The notes under the pieces were generated by a model. That model had not been told where the DNA came from and searched no databases. It saw only the letters and a program-made list of their open reading frames with translations. 64,000 nt of DNA, taken from NCBI GenBank assembly GCA_963824415.1, contig CAWGPM010000003.1, forward strand, positions 62,001 to 126,000, given 5' to 3'. Positions within the stretch are counted from its first letter, which is position 1. Every line of letters begins with the position of its first letter. Of this stretch, positions 1 through 7,996 are shown one piece after another. This DNA is from JABDQA01 sp963824415. Its GTDB lineage: Bacteria > Desulfobacterota > Desulfobulbia > Desulfobulbales > Desulfocapsaceae. Position numbers and translations under genes: made by a program.

Positions 1-255
1 GCTGAGCCGCTTGGTAAAGCCGTACTTCTGCTCGCCGCTCATCATCGTCACCGCTTCGTCACCGATGCTGGCCGTGGAATAGATCACATAGGAATTCTGC
101 TCGGCCAGCACCTGGATGATATTGGAGGACTCGCCCAGGGCGATAAAGCGCCGGGGGTAGGCAAACCATGAATCACCTTCTGCCAGGATTCTGATACTTT
201 TCGGATAGGCTTTTACCAATCGTTCGTAGCCCCGTGAATCGGTGGTGTACGGCAT
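1..255 (-). CDS. SGNH/GDSL-type hydrolase, N-terminal part (runs off left edge)
   Basis: This is the first 85 codons of a gene that continues beyond base 1. The translation begins MPYTTDSRGYERLVKAYP and carries ILAEGDSWFAYP near residues 23-34. That is the block I GDS motif of SGNH/GDSL hydrolases, whose serine is the catalytic nucleophile. The ATG at 255-253 is preceded by a good GGAGG ribosome site at about 258-263. The block II-V residues lie outside the window, so substrate and activity cannot be judged. There is no signal peptide in the visible part, which suggests a cytoplasmic or phage-type enzyme. The family call is fairly secure; the exact role is unknown. Confidence 0.6.
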   Translation of the reverse strand, partial: MPYTTDSRGYERLVKAYPKSIRILAEGDSWFAYPRRFIALGESSNIIQVLAEQNSYVIYSTASIGDEAVTMMSGEQKYGFTKRLS

Positions 256-346
256 CGTTTCCTCCTTGTGGCTGATCTTGTACAGGAAATTAAAAATAAT
301 GTTATTTCAATATATTGATACTTTTTCCAGCAGGTTCTTTGATGAC

Positions 347-374
347 TTGATCCTGTTGTTTTTGACCTTATCAT
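347..374 (+). promoter_or_regulatory. candidate sigma-70 promoter for the PfpI gene
   Basis: TTGATC at 347-352 and TATCAT at 369-374 are separated by 16 bases, inside an AT-rich stretch upstream of the DJ-1/PfpI gene at 455. It was found by eye only, and other hexamer pairs are possible in this AT-rich gap. Confidence 0.3.
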
Positions 375-454
375 ATCAGAAGATCAACGCTGCTCGGGAG
401 GAGCAATAGCTGCTGCCGGAGCATTTTTTTCAATCCATACCACAGGAGAGAGCT

Positions 455-1042
455 ATGGCTGTAAAAAAAATTCTGATGCTGGTGGGCGATTTTGTCGAAG
501 ACTATGAGGCGATGGTGCCGTTTCAGATGCTGACCATGGTGGGGCACACCGTGCACACTGCCTGCCCGGACAAGGTGGCGGGAGACACGGTACGCACCGC
601 GATACACGATTTCGAGGGAGACCAGACCTACAGCGAGAAGCCGGGTCATAACTTTGCGATTAACATCTCCTTTGCTGATGTCGATCCCGCTGCGTACGAT
701 GCGCTGGTCATTCCCGGCGGCCGGGCGCCGGAATATATCCGGCTGAATCCGCGGGTGCTGGAAATCGTCCGCTCGTTTGCCGCCGATAACAAGCCGATTG
801 CGGCGGTCTGCCATGGACAGCAGGTGTTGGTCGCGGCAGGCGTAGTCGAAGGCCGGACCTGTACCGCTTATCCCGCGGTCAAACCCGATATCGAACGGGC
901 CGGGGCAACCTGGGGAGAGGTCAACGACACCTTCTCAAACGCCTATGTGGACGGTAACCTGGTCACTGCCGCAGCCTGGCCGGGACATCCGGAGTGGATG
1001 CGCAAGTTTCTCGGGGTGCTGGGCTCGACCATCGAGCCCTAG
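455..1042 (+). CDS. DJ-1/PfpI (ThiJ) family protein
   Basis: A 195-residue single-domain protein of the DJ-1/PfpI class I glutamine amidotransferase-like superfamily. The nucleophile elbow AAVCHGQQ places the reactive cysteine at C119 followed by H120, and the partner acid is E18 in the DYEAMVP segment. The VIPGGRAPEY stretch at about 85-95 is also characteristic. Family members act as stress-related deglycases, chaperones or peptidases, and which applies here cannot be told from sequence. The ATG at 455 is preceded by GGAGAG. The gene stands alone on the plus strand and converges on lolD. Confidence 0.85.
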   Translation: MAVKKILMLVGDFVEDYEAMVPFQMLTMVGHTVHTACPDKVAGDTVRTAIHDFEGDQTYSEKPGHNFAINISFADVDPAAYDALVIPGGRAPEYIRLNPRVLEIVRSFAADNKPIAAVCHGQQVLVAAGVVEGRTCTAYPAVKPDIERAGATWGEVNDTFSNAYVDGNLVTAAAWPGHPEWMRKFLGVLGSTIEP

Positions 1043-1124
1043 AAAATAAGCGTTCGGCCACAGCTGCGCTGCATTGTCCCCGGCTGTGGTCGAGCCGTGG
1101 GGAGGGGCGCTGCGGATTTCCTGC

Positions 1125-1808
1125 CTAAGCTGACGAGCTCAGAACGCCATCGCGCAGGGTCAGGCAGCGGTCCATCCGCTCTGCCAGGCCGGTGTTGTGG
1201 GTTACCATCAGCACTGCGAGCGAACGTTCGCGGCAGACGGACTGGAGCAGGTCGAAGACCAGCCCGCCGGCTCTGCTGTCCAGGTTGCCGGTTGGCTCAT
1301 CGGCCAGCAGCAGTTCGGGCTGCATGATCAGCGAACGGGCCAGGGCGGTGCGCTGCTGCTCCCCGCCTGACAGTTCATTGACACGGTGCTGCAGGCGGTG
1401 ATCGAGTTCGACCGCCTCCAGCAGTTCCCTGGCCGGCTTTTCGGCTTTTTGTCTGCTGGTGCCTGCAATGAGGGCCGGCATCATTACGTTTTCCAGGGCA
1501 CTGAACTCGGGCAGCAGGTGGTGAAACTGGAAGATGAAGCCCAGCGAGCGGTTGCGAAAACGGGCCAGGTCCTGTTCGCTTTTCTGGTCGAGCCGGCTGC
1601 CGCCAAACAGCAGCTGCCCGCTGGTCGGCAGAGCCAGCGTGCCCAGCACCTGCAGCAGGGTGGTCTTGCCGGAGCCCGAGGCCCCGATCACGGCAGTCAT
1701 CTCCCCGGACGCGACCGCCAGGTCGATGCCCTGCAATACCTTGATCTCTTCGGGGCCGCTGGCATAGGTCTTGTGCAGGTCGATGGCCTGCAGCAGTGCT
1801 TCGCTCAT
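1125..1808 (-). CDS. lolD: lipoprotein-releasing ABC transporter ATPase LolD
   Basis: A 227-residue ATPase that powers extraction of outer-membrane lipoproteins from the inner membrane. It has Walker A GASGSGKT (42-49), signature LSGGEQQR (146-153), Walker B LLLADE (167-172) and the MacB/LolD-type EPTGNLDS segment. I chose the ATG at 1808 because the protein then starts MSEALLQAIDLHKTY, as LolD does. The open frame extends further upstream, but only inside lolC. The start overlaps the lolC stop as ATGA (1805-1808), which implies translational coupling. It is the last gene of the lysS-lolC-lolD operon and converges on the PfpI gene. Confidence 0.93.
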   Translation of the reverse strand: MSEALLQAIDLHKTYASGPEEIKVLQGIDLAVASGEMTAVIGASGSGKTTLLQVLGTLALPTSGQLLFGGSRLDQKSEQDLARFRNRSLGFIFQFHHLLPEFSALENVMMPALIAGTSRQKAEKPARELLEAVELDHRLQHRVNELSGGEQQRTALARSLIMQPELLLADEPTGNLDSRAGGLVFDLLQSVCRERSLAVLMVTHNTGLAERMDRCLTLRDGVLSSSA

Positions 1809-3031
1809 GAGAGCACCTCCGCCGGTTTGACCCGGGAGGCCTTCCAGGACGGGTAGATTGTAGCCGAGAGGCTGATCAGGATCGAGCAGATGGCGATGAT
1901 CGCCACGTCGGTCGGCAGCACCTTGATCGGCAGCGTGGTCATCGGGTAGACGTTGGACGGCAGTTCGATGAACTGATACCTCGACAGCAGCTCGCACAGC
2001 CCCAGGCCGCCGATGACGCCCAGCACGGTGCCGGTCAGAGAAATCACCATGCCCTGAAAAAAGAAGATTTTCATGATCGAGCGTGAGGTTGCCCCCATCG
2101 ACTTGAGAATCGCGATATCGCGGCTTTTTTCCATGACCATCATGATCAGCGCGCTGATGATGTTGAGCGCCGCCACTAAAATGATCAGGGCCACGCAGAT
2201 GAACATGCCGATTTTTTCGAGCTTGAAAGCGGCGAATAAATTGCGGTTCATGGCCATCCAGTCCCGGGCGATGAAAGCCGGGCCGAGTTTTTCGACGATT
2301 GCCGCGGCCACCGTGTCGGCCTTGTTGAGCAGCTTTTTCTCGACCAGTACCTCGATGCCGTGGACGATGTCGCCGCTTTCAAGAAAACTCTGCACTGCCG
2401 GAATCGACATGTAGGCAAGGGTTGAGTCGTATTCGTACATGCCCGATTCAAAGATGCCGGCCACCCGGCAGGTCTTGATCTTGGGAATGATGCCCATCGG
2501 CGTCAGCGGCCCTGAAGGCGAGATCAGCCGCACCTTACCCCCGAGGCCCACCCGCAGGTCGTCGGCCAGCTGTTTGCCCAAAATGATTGCAGGTATCCGT
2601 TCATCGGCTGCATTGACCAGATCGTCGATGCTGCCGGCGATCATCTGCCTGCCGAGACTGATCACTCCGCCTGCGGTTTCCGGATCGATGCCGCGCAGCA
2701 CGATGCCAGAACCGCCCGCGGTACCGCTGACCAGGGTCTGGGCATAGAGATACGGGGTGGCATCGGCGACGCCATCCACGCTGAGCACCTGGTCCCGGAC
2801 CAGGTCATAATTTTCAATGGCGCCGTCGACCCGCTGGACGATGATATGTGAGTTGATACCCAGGATCTGGTCGCGCAAGCCCTCAGTGAAACCGGCGTAT
2901 ACCGAAAGCACCACGATCAGCGCAATCACGCCGACGGTAATGCCGATTACCGAGATCAGTGAAATCAGCGATATGAACCCCTGACGATGTTTGGAGCGCA
3001 GATATCTCCTGCTGATGAACCATTCGTACAT
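1805..3031 (-). CDS. lolC: lipoprotein-releasing ABC transporter permease LolC/LolE
   Basis: A 408-residue inner-membrane permease with the LolC/E layout. It has a cytoplasmic N-terminus (MYEWFISRRYLRSKHRQGF), a first membrane segment near residues 20-48, a large periplasmic domain to about residue 270, and then three membrane segments in a C-terminal FtsX domain. Only one permease gene is present beside lolD, so it probably works as a homodimer as in single-permease Lol systems; that is an inference. Its start lies 2 bp after the lysS stop and its stop overlaps the lolD start. It passes lipoproteins to the periplasmic carrier LolA, which is not seen in this window. Confidence 0.92.
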   Translation of the reverse strand: MYEWFISRRYLRSKHRQGFISLISLISVIGITVGVIALIVVLSVYAGFTEGLRDQILGINSHIIVQRVDGAIENYDLVRDQVLSVDGVADATPYLYAQTLVSGTAGGSGIVLRGIDPETAGGVISLGRQMIAGSIDDLVNAADERIPAIILGKQLADDLRVGLGGKVRLISPSGPLTPMGIIPKIKTCRVAGIFESGMYEYDSTLAYMSIPAVQSFLESGDIVHGIEVLVEKKLLNKADTVAAAIVEKLGPAFIARDWMAMNRNLFAAFKLEKIGMFICVALIILVAALNIISALIMMVMEKSRDIAILKSMGATSRSIMKIFFFQGMVISLTGTVLGVIGGLGLCELLSRYQFIELPSNVYPMTTLPIKVLPTDVAIIAICSILISLSATIYPSWKASRVKPAEVLS

Positions 3032-3032
3032 A

Positions 3033-4553
3033 TCAGCCGGTTCCCGCCTCTTCCTGGGGCTGGGGCTCTTTTTTCTCTTCCGCCTTCATATGCGGAAACA
3101 GAATCACGTCTCTGATCGAGGGTGAGTCGGTGAGCAGCATGACCAGCCGGTCGATGCCGATACCCTCTCCGGCGGCCGGCGGCATGCCGTACTCCAGCGC
3201 GCGGATATAGTCTGCATCGAGTTCTGGATGAATTTCATCGTCCTCACCGCGCTCGGCAATCTGTTTCTCGAAACGTTGCATCTGGTCGACCGGGTCGTTG
3301 AGTTCGCTGAAGGCGTTGGCTATTTCCCGGCCGGTGATGAACAGCTCGAAACGATCCGTCACTCCGGGATCATCTTCGTTGCACCGGGCCAGCGGCGATA
3401 CTTCGGTGGGATATGAGGTGATAAAGGTCGGGTCGATCAGCTTTTCTTCGACCAGCAGTTCGAACAATTCGGTCTTGGCTTTGCCGGCGCCGGCCTGTCT
3501 GTCGAGTGCGATGCCGCGTATTCTGGCAAGGGCGATTACCTGCTCTTCATCGGCCAGAACGGCGGGCTCGATGTCACCATATTGGCTCAGCGCCTGGTCC
3601 ATGGTGAGCCGTTTCCAGGGCGGGCTCAGATCGACCGGGACCGACTGGTAGCTGATCTGCATGGTGCCGTTGACCTGCTGGCACACGGAGGAGATCAGCT
3701 CCTCGGTCAGATCCATCAGGTCGTCGTAGGTGGCGTAGGCCTGATAGAACTCCAGCATGGTGAATTCGGGGTTGTGCCTGGTCGAGAGGCCCTCGTTTCT
3801 GAAATTACGGTTGATCTCGAAAACCTTTTCAAAGCCGCCCACCAGCAGACGCTTGAGATAGAGTTCCGGGGCGATGCGCAGATAGAGATCCATATCCAGC
3901 GCCTTGTGATGGGTCTTGAAGGGCTTGGCGGTGGCGCCGCCGGGAACCGGCTGCATCATGGGGGTTTCGACTTCCATGAAACCGCGCTCGTTGAGGTATT
4001 CGCGCATCAGACGGATGATTTCGACCCGTTTGCGAAAGGTCTCCCTGCTCTCCGGGGTGACAATCAGGTCCACATAGCGCTGGCGGTAGCGGGTCTCCAC
4101 ATCGGTCAGGCCATGCCATTTCTCCGGCAGCGGCCGCAGTGACTTGGAAATCATCGTGATGGCTACTGCGTGGATCGAGAGTTCCCCGGTCTTGGTTTTG
4201 AACAGATGCCCGGAAGCACCGACAATATCGCCGATATCCCATTTCTTGAAGGCCTCAAACCCTTCGTCGCCAATGGTGTCTTGGCGGACGTAAACCTGGG
4301 TCTGGCCGCTGGCGTCGGCGATACTGAAAAAGGCGGCTTTGCCGAATTTACGCATGGCCATGATCCTGCCGGCGATCGAATAGATTTGCGCGCTGTCCTC
4401 TTTCTGCTGAGGCTCCAGCATCTCGGCTTTAGGCAGCAGTTCTGCAATCCGGTTGGCCGGTTTGAAGTCGTTTCGGTAAAGCTTTACCCCGAGGTCTGCG
4501 AGCGCCTCGGCTTTTTCCCTGCGCTGGGCGAGAAACTGGTTGTCGCTGCTCAT
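3033..4553 (-). CDS. lysS: lysyl-tRNA synthetase, class II
   Basis: A 506-residue class II lysyl-tRNA synthetase that charges tRNA-Lys with lysine using ATP. The N-terminal OB-fold anticodon-binding domain covers about residues 55-160 (GRIMAMRKFGKAAFF). Motif 2 is visible as FRNEGLSTRHNPEFTMLE near residue 250, and motif 3 as GEGIGIDRLVML near 465. Length is normal for the family. AGGA precedes the ATG at 4553 at a suitable distance. It is the first gene of the lysS-lolC-lolD operon and is separated from rlmD by a strong terminator, so it should have its own promoter between about 4560 and 4686. Confidence 0.97.
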   Translation of the reverse strand: MSSDNQFLAQRREKAEALADLGVKLYRNDFKPANRIAELLPKAEMLEPQQKEDSAQIYSIAGRIMAMRKFGKAAFFSIADASGQTQVYVRQDTIGDEGFEAFKKWDIGDIVGASGHLFKTKTGELSIHAVAITMISKSLRPLPEKWHGLTDVETRYRQRYVDLIVTPESRETFRKRVEIIRLMREYLNERGFMEVETPMMQPVPGGATAKPFKTHHKALDMDLYLRIAPELYLKRLLVGGFEKVFEINRNFRNEGLSTRHNPEFTMLEFYQAYATYDDLMDLTEELISSVCQQVNGTMQISYQSVPVDLSPPWKRLTMDQALSQYGDIEPAVLADEEQVIALARIRGIALDRQAGAGKAKTELFELLVEEKLIDPTFITSYPTEVSPLARCNEDDPGVTDRFELFITGREIANAFSELNDPVDQMQRFEKQIAERGEDDEIHPELDADYIRALEYGMPPAAGEGIGIDRLVMLLTDSPSIRDVILFPHMKAEEKKEPQPQEEAGTG

Positions 4554-4686
4554 ATGTAATCCTGCGTTATTCCTGTGCTCTATGCTGCCGCAGCCTGGTT
4601 GTCGTGCGTTCTGCGCTGCGGTTCGTAGTTTTTGTGATGATTGAAATATATATCGAGTTCGGCAACGCCACCGCGATGAAGAACAT

Positions 4687-4710
4687 AAAAAAAAGCGGCG
4701 CGGTGCCGCT
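4687..4710 (-). terminator. rho-independent terminator of rlmD
   Basis: On the minus strand AGCGGC (4710-4705), a 5-base loop and GCCGCT (4699-4694) form a six-base-pair GC stem followed by eight T (4694-4687). It lies about 85 bases past the rlmD stop and before lysS, so it separates the two transcription units. Confidence 0.8.
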
Positions 4711-4794
4711 CGTCAATGCCGCTTAAAAGGGAGGTGCTCAACATCGCCGGGGCTTTACAGCCCACTATTCGTTTACCGTCAATCGTGCTTCTTG

Positions 4795-6156
4795 TCAATA
4801 AATACGGCTTTGTGGACTGTGCTTTTCCAGCAAAACCACGGTTTCTATATGGTGGGTCTGCGGAAACATATCGATCGGTTGGATCGAGCTCACAGAAAAG
4901 CCGTTTTTGGTGAGATCAGCCAGATCCCGGCACAGTGTCGCCGGGTCGCAGGAAATATAGACAAGCTTGTGACGGCACAGCTTTGCGATCCCTGGTGCGA
5001 GTCCGGGAAGCCCGCGCCGCGGTGGATCGCAGATCACCGTGTCGAAAGTTCTCTGTTGATCAATGAGCGTCTGACAGCCGGCAGCCACGTCGTTTTTTGC
5101 AAAAAAGCAGTTTTCGAGCAGGTTGCGGCTACTGTTGTTTTTGGCACTGCGAATGGCCGAGCCCTGGTTTTCGATGCCGTATACCTCTGCCGCACGCCGG
5201 GCCAGCGGCAGTGAGAAATTCCCCATACCGCAATACAGATCAAGTATACGATCGGCGGGGGAAACATCGGCCTGGCGGAGCACAAGATCGATCAGATTGA
5301 AGTTCTGGGCAATGTTGACCTGGCTGAAACCGCCGATTTCCCAGCACATGGTCAGCGCAGGATTTACCGGCAGCTCAAAACCAAGCAGCCTGTCCTGCAC
5401 CTCGCCGTCCCCGAATGGCCCTTCGAGGGCGAAACGCTGGCCGCTGAAAAAGACCCGGTCGACCTGGTCGAGACTTTCAGCCAATCTCTGAGCCCGTTTC
5501 CGGTCGGCAGGGCGGGGCGGGCGGCTGATTTTCAACAACAGAGTCACGCGGCCATTAAGCGGATTCAGGAGCAGCTCGAGCTCCTCGATGATTGTAATAA
5601 GCGCTGAAAAACCTCTCGATTTCAAGTGCTTGCTAAGATCTGCCAGGCAGAGGTTGAGCGGTTCTGCAGCCAGCAGGCAGCGCTCGACGGCAACGATCTC
5701 ATGCGACCTGAAGTGTCTGAAACCAAATTGTCCATTGCTGCTGCGGTTGAGCCTGATGCGCTGGCGGTAGTGAAACTGGTCCGTGGAACCAATGGGTGGC
5801 GCTACCAGGGAAGCCGCATCTTTGAGCGCCGGCTCGCCGGCCGACTCCAGCAGTTCAACCAGGATCTGCTGCTTGATCGCATGCTGGTTTTGGTAGCCGG
5901 TATGCTGCAGGTCGCAGCCGCCGCAGTGCCTGTAGTAAGGGCAGGGCGGGGTGATGCGCTCGGGGGAGGAGCGGCTGAGATCGAGGACATCACCAAACCC
6001 ATAGCGGTGTTTCTGCCGGGTCAGGGCAAGGCTGACGATCTCTCCTGGCAGGCAGTGGCGGACGAAAACGTTTCTGCCGTCCGGCAGCCGGCCGAGACCG
6101 AAGCCGCCGTTTACCATCTTTTCTATTGTGACAACCGGGGGATTATTGTAGTTCAT
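4795..6156 (-). CDS. rlmD: 23S rRNA (uracil-C5)-methyltransferase RlmD/RumA type
   Basis: A 453-residue SAM-dependent RNA methyltransferase that makes 5-methyluridine. An N-terminal TRAM domain (about residues 6-62) is followed by a [4Fe-4S] ligand set at C72, C78, C81 and C160. The Rossmann methyltransferase domain shows LDLYCGMGNFSLPLA. The catalytic region has CDPPRRGL and YISCDPATLCRDL, whose second motif holds the nucleophilic cysteine. U1939 specificity is assumed from RlmD; RlmC or TrmA-like specificity cannot be excluded by eye. The gene is divergent from tamA across 58 bp and ends at the terminator at 4687-4710. Confidence 0.9.
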   Translation of the reverse strand: MNYNNPPVVTIEKMVNGGFGLGRLPDGRNVFVRHCLPGEIVSLALTRQKHRYGFGDVLDLSRSSPERITPPCPYYRHCGGCDLQHTGYQNQHAIKQQILVELLESAGEPALKDAASLVAPPIGSTDQFHYRQRIRLNRSSNGQFGFRHFRSHEIVAVERCLLAAEPLNLCLADLSKHLKSRGFSALITIIEELELLLNPLNGRVTLLLKISRPPRPADRKRAQRLAESLDQVDRVFFSGQRFALEGPFGDGEVQDRLLGFELPVNPALTMCWEIGGFSQVNIAQNFNLIDLVLRQADVSPADRILDLYCGMGNFSLPLARRAAEVYGIENQGSAIRSAKNNSSRNLLENCFFAKNDVAAGCQTLIDQQRTFDTVICDPPRRGLPGLAPGIAKLCRHKLVYISCDPATLCRDLADLTKNGFSVSSIQPIDMFPQTHHIETVVLLEKHSPQSRIY

Positions 6157-6214
6157 GTTTGAGCCAGAAGCTTTAGCTCCGATTATCTGAACTGCCGGCC
6201 AGCGGCTGAATTTT

Positions 6215-7996
6215 TTGAAAAAATATCGCCTTTCATTGTCTGATAATACCGTATCGCTGCATTATCGAGCCCTCTTTTTTTTCCTGTTGCTCGTTCTGTT
6301 GATGCCAGTTCCCTGTCGCTCGGAGACCGATCTAAGCGTAATCGTGGTCGGGGTAAAAGGAAGACTGTACGATAACGTGATGGCCCGGCTCCGGATCAAT
6401 CGCTATGGGGAAAACAGTCAACTGGGCGAAGCGGAAATCAGGCGGCTGCACCGGCTGGCGGAGGCAGATATCCAGGCGGCGCTGGCTCCGTTTGGCTACT
6501 ACTCTGTTGCGGTTACCTCTGAGTTAAACCAGACCGATGCGGGCTGGGAGGCCGCATATACCATTGTAGTGGGCAAGCCGATCAGCATCGGGCTTCTGTC
6601 AGTCCGCATTATTGGGGAGGGTGCAGATCTGCCTGAGCTGGCCGAGCCTGAAAGCTTTTTCGATCTGGAGGTGGGCTCGACCCTGTTGCAGGGAGCGTAT
6701 GAAGACGGCAAACGGGACCTGATGCGGCAGGCCCGGGCGCTGGGATTTCTCGATGCCGCCTATACAGTGCATGAGATCCGCATCGACCGCAGCGCTTATC
6801 GGGCAGAGCTCGAACTGGTTATGGATACCGGCCCGCGTTACCTTTTTGGTGAGGTCACCAGCAGCCAGCAGGTCATCTCAGATAGCCTGCTTGACCGGTT
6901 CATGCAGTTCGAGCAGGGTGACTGGTTTGTTCCCCGGCAGCTGCAGGAGTTGCAGCGTGATCTGTATCGCACCGATTACTTCAGCCTGGTATCCGTCAAG
7001 GCGGACACCGAGAACACCGACGGCGTATATGTACCCGTAACAATAGAGCTTGAGCCGCTGGACAAATACAACCGCTACAGTTTGGGCGTCGGCTATGCCA
7101 CCGATATCAGGGCCCATGTCAGACTGGAATGGACCAATAGACTGTTGAACCAGAGCGGGCATAGCATGAATAGCTCTCTGCTGATTGGCGAGCAGGAAAG
7201 CCACTTCATAGTGAACTATCGTATCCCGGTTGCCGATCCGCGTTACAACTCCCTTACCAGTTCTGTGCTCTGGAACCGGGAGTTGTGGGAAGACACGGTT
7301 ACCAGTATGTATTCCGGCGGGGTGAGTTTCGATTACAGGACCACCAAGCGTTTTTTTGGCGTATCGCTGGAGATCTTGAATGAGGATTACCGGATCGGTG
7401 ATACCCCCGGTCAAAGCGAGTTGCTGATCCCGGGAGTCAAAGGATCATGGGCCATTGCCGACAGTGTGATCAATACCGAAAACGGTCTGCGTACCTCGGT
7501 TGAAATTCACGGCGCCAGCGAGGAGTTCGTCTCGGATACGTCTTTTCTGAAAGTGCGGGCGGACGGCCGCTTGATTCTCAGCCCGCTGCTCAACTGGCGT
7601 CTCATCACCAGGGGCTCGGTGGGCTATATCCTGGTTGATTCGATCGACGATCTGCCCCCCTCACAGCGCTTTTATGCGGGCGGCGAACGAAGCGTCAGGG
7701 GCTATCGCTACAGAACGCTTGGCCCCGAGGATGACTCCGGAAACGTCATTGGCGGCACATATTTGCTGACCGGCAGCGTTGAGCTCGAGCGGCGCCTGAC
7801 GGAAATCCTGCGGGCATTCGTTTTCTATGATGTGGGCAACGCGGTGGATGATTTTTCGGTGGATTTTGCCCATGGCGTCGGGGCTGGGGTCGGACTGGCT
7901 CTGCCGTTTGGCCAGATCCGTCTCGAGGGGGCCTATCCGCTCAGGGAGATGGGAAGTGCGCAATATGTGTTCCTCAGCGTCGGGGCGGATCTGTGA
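6215..7996 (+). CDS. tamA: TamA, Omp85-family outer-membrane translocation subunit
   Basis: A 593-residue outer-membrane protein of the BamA/TamA superfamily. A signal peptide with hydrophobic core ALFFFLLLVLLMPVP is followed by POTRA-like domains to about residue 270. The C-terminal 16-strand barrel domain has the Omp85 lid-lock motif VRGYRYR near residue 495. The start is a TTG at 6215 with a weak ribosome site; it is the start that gives a complete signal peptide. The stop overlaps the tamB start by 4 bp, so the two subunits are probably translationally coupled. TamA and TamB form the translocation and assembly module that spans the envelope. Confidence 0.9.
   Translation: MKKYRLSLSDNTVSLHYRALFFFLLLVLLMPVPCRSETDLSVIVVGVKGRLYDNVMARLRINRYGENSQLGEAEIRRLHRLAEADIQAALAPFGYYSVAVTSELNQTDAGWEAAYTIVVGKPISIGLLSVRIIGEGADLPELAEPESFFDLEVGSTLLQGAYEDGKRDLMRQARALGFLDAAYTVHEIRIDRSAYRAELELVMDTGPRYLFGEVTSSQQVISDSLLDRFMQFEQGDWFVPRQLQELQRDLYRTDYFSLVSVKADTENTDGVYVPVTIELEPLDKYNRYSLGVGYATDIRAHVRLEWTNRLLNQSGHSMNSSLLIGEQESHFIVNYRIPVADPRYNSLTSSVLWNRELWEDTVTSMYSGGVSFDYRTTKRFFGVSLEILNEDYRIGDTPGQSELLIPGVKGSWAIADSVINTENGLRTSVEIHGASEEFVSDTSFLKVRADGRLILSPLLNWRLITRGSVGYILVDSIDDLPPSQRFYAGGERSVRGYRYRTLGPEDDSGNVIGGTYLLTGSVELERRLTEILRAFVFYDVGNAVDDFSVDFAHGVGAGVGLALPFGQIRLEGAYPLREMGSAQYVFLSVGADL

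Noticed and set aside
1055..1093. hairpin GGCCACAGC with GCTGTGGTC between the PfpI gene and lolD
   Set aside because: The stem has one mismatch or G-T pair and a long loop, and no T run follows on either strand, so it was not called a terminator.
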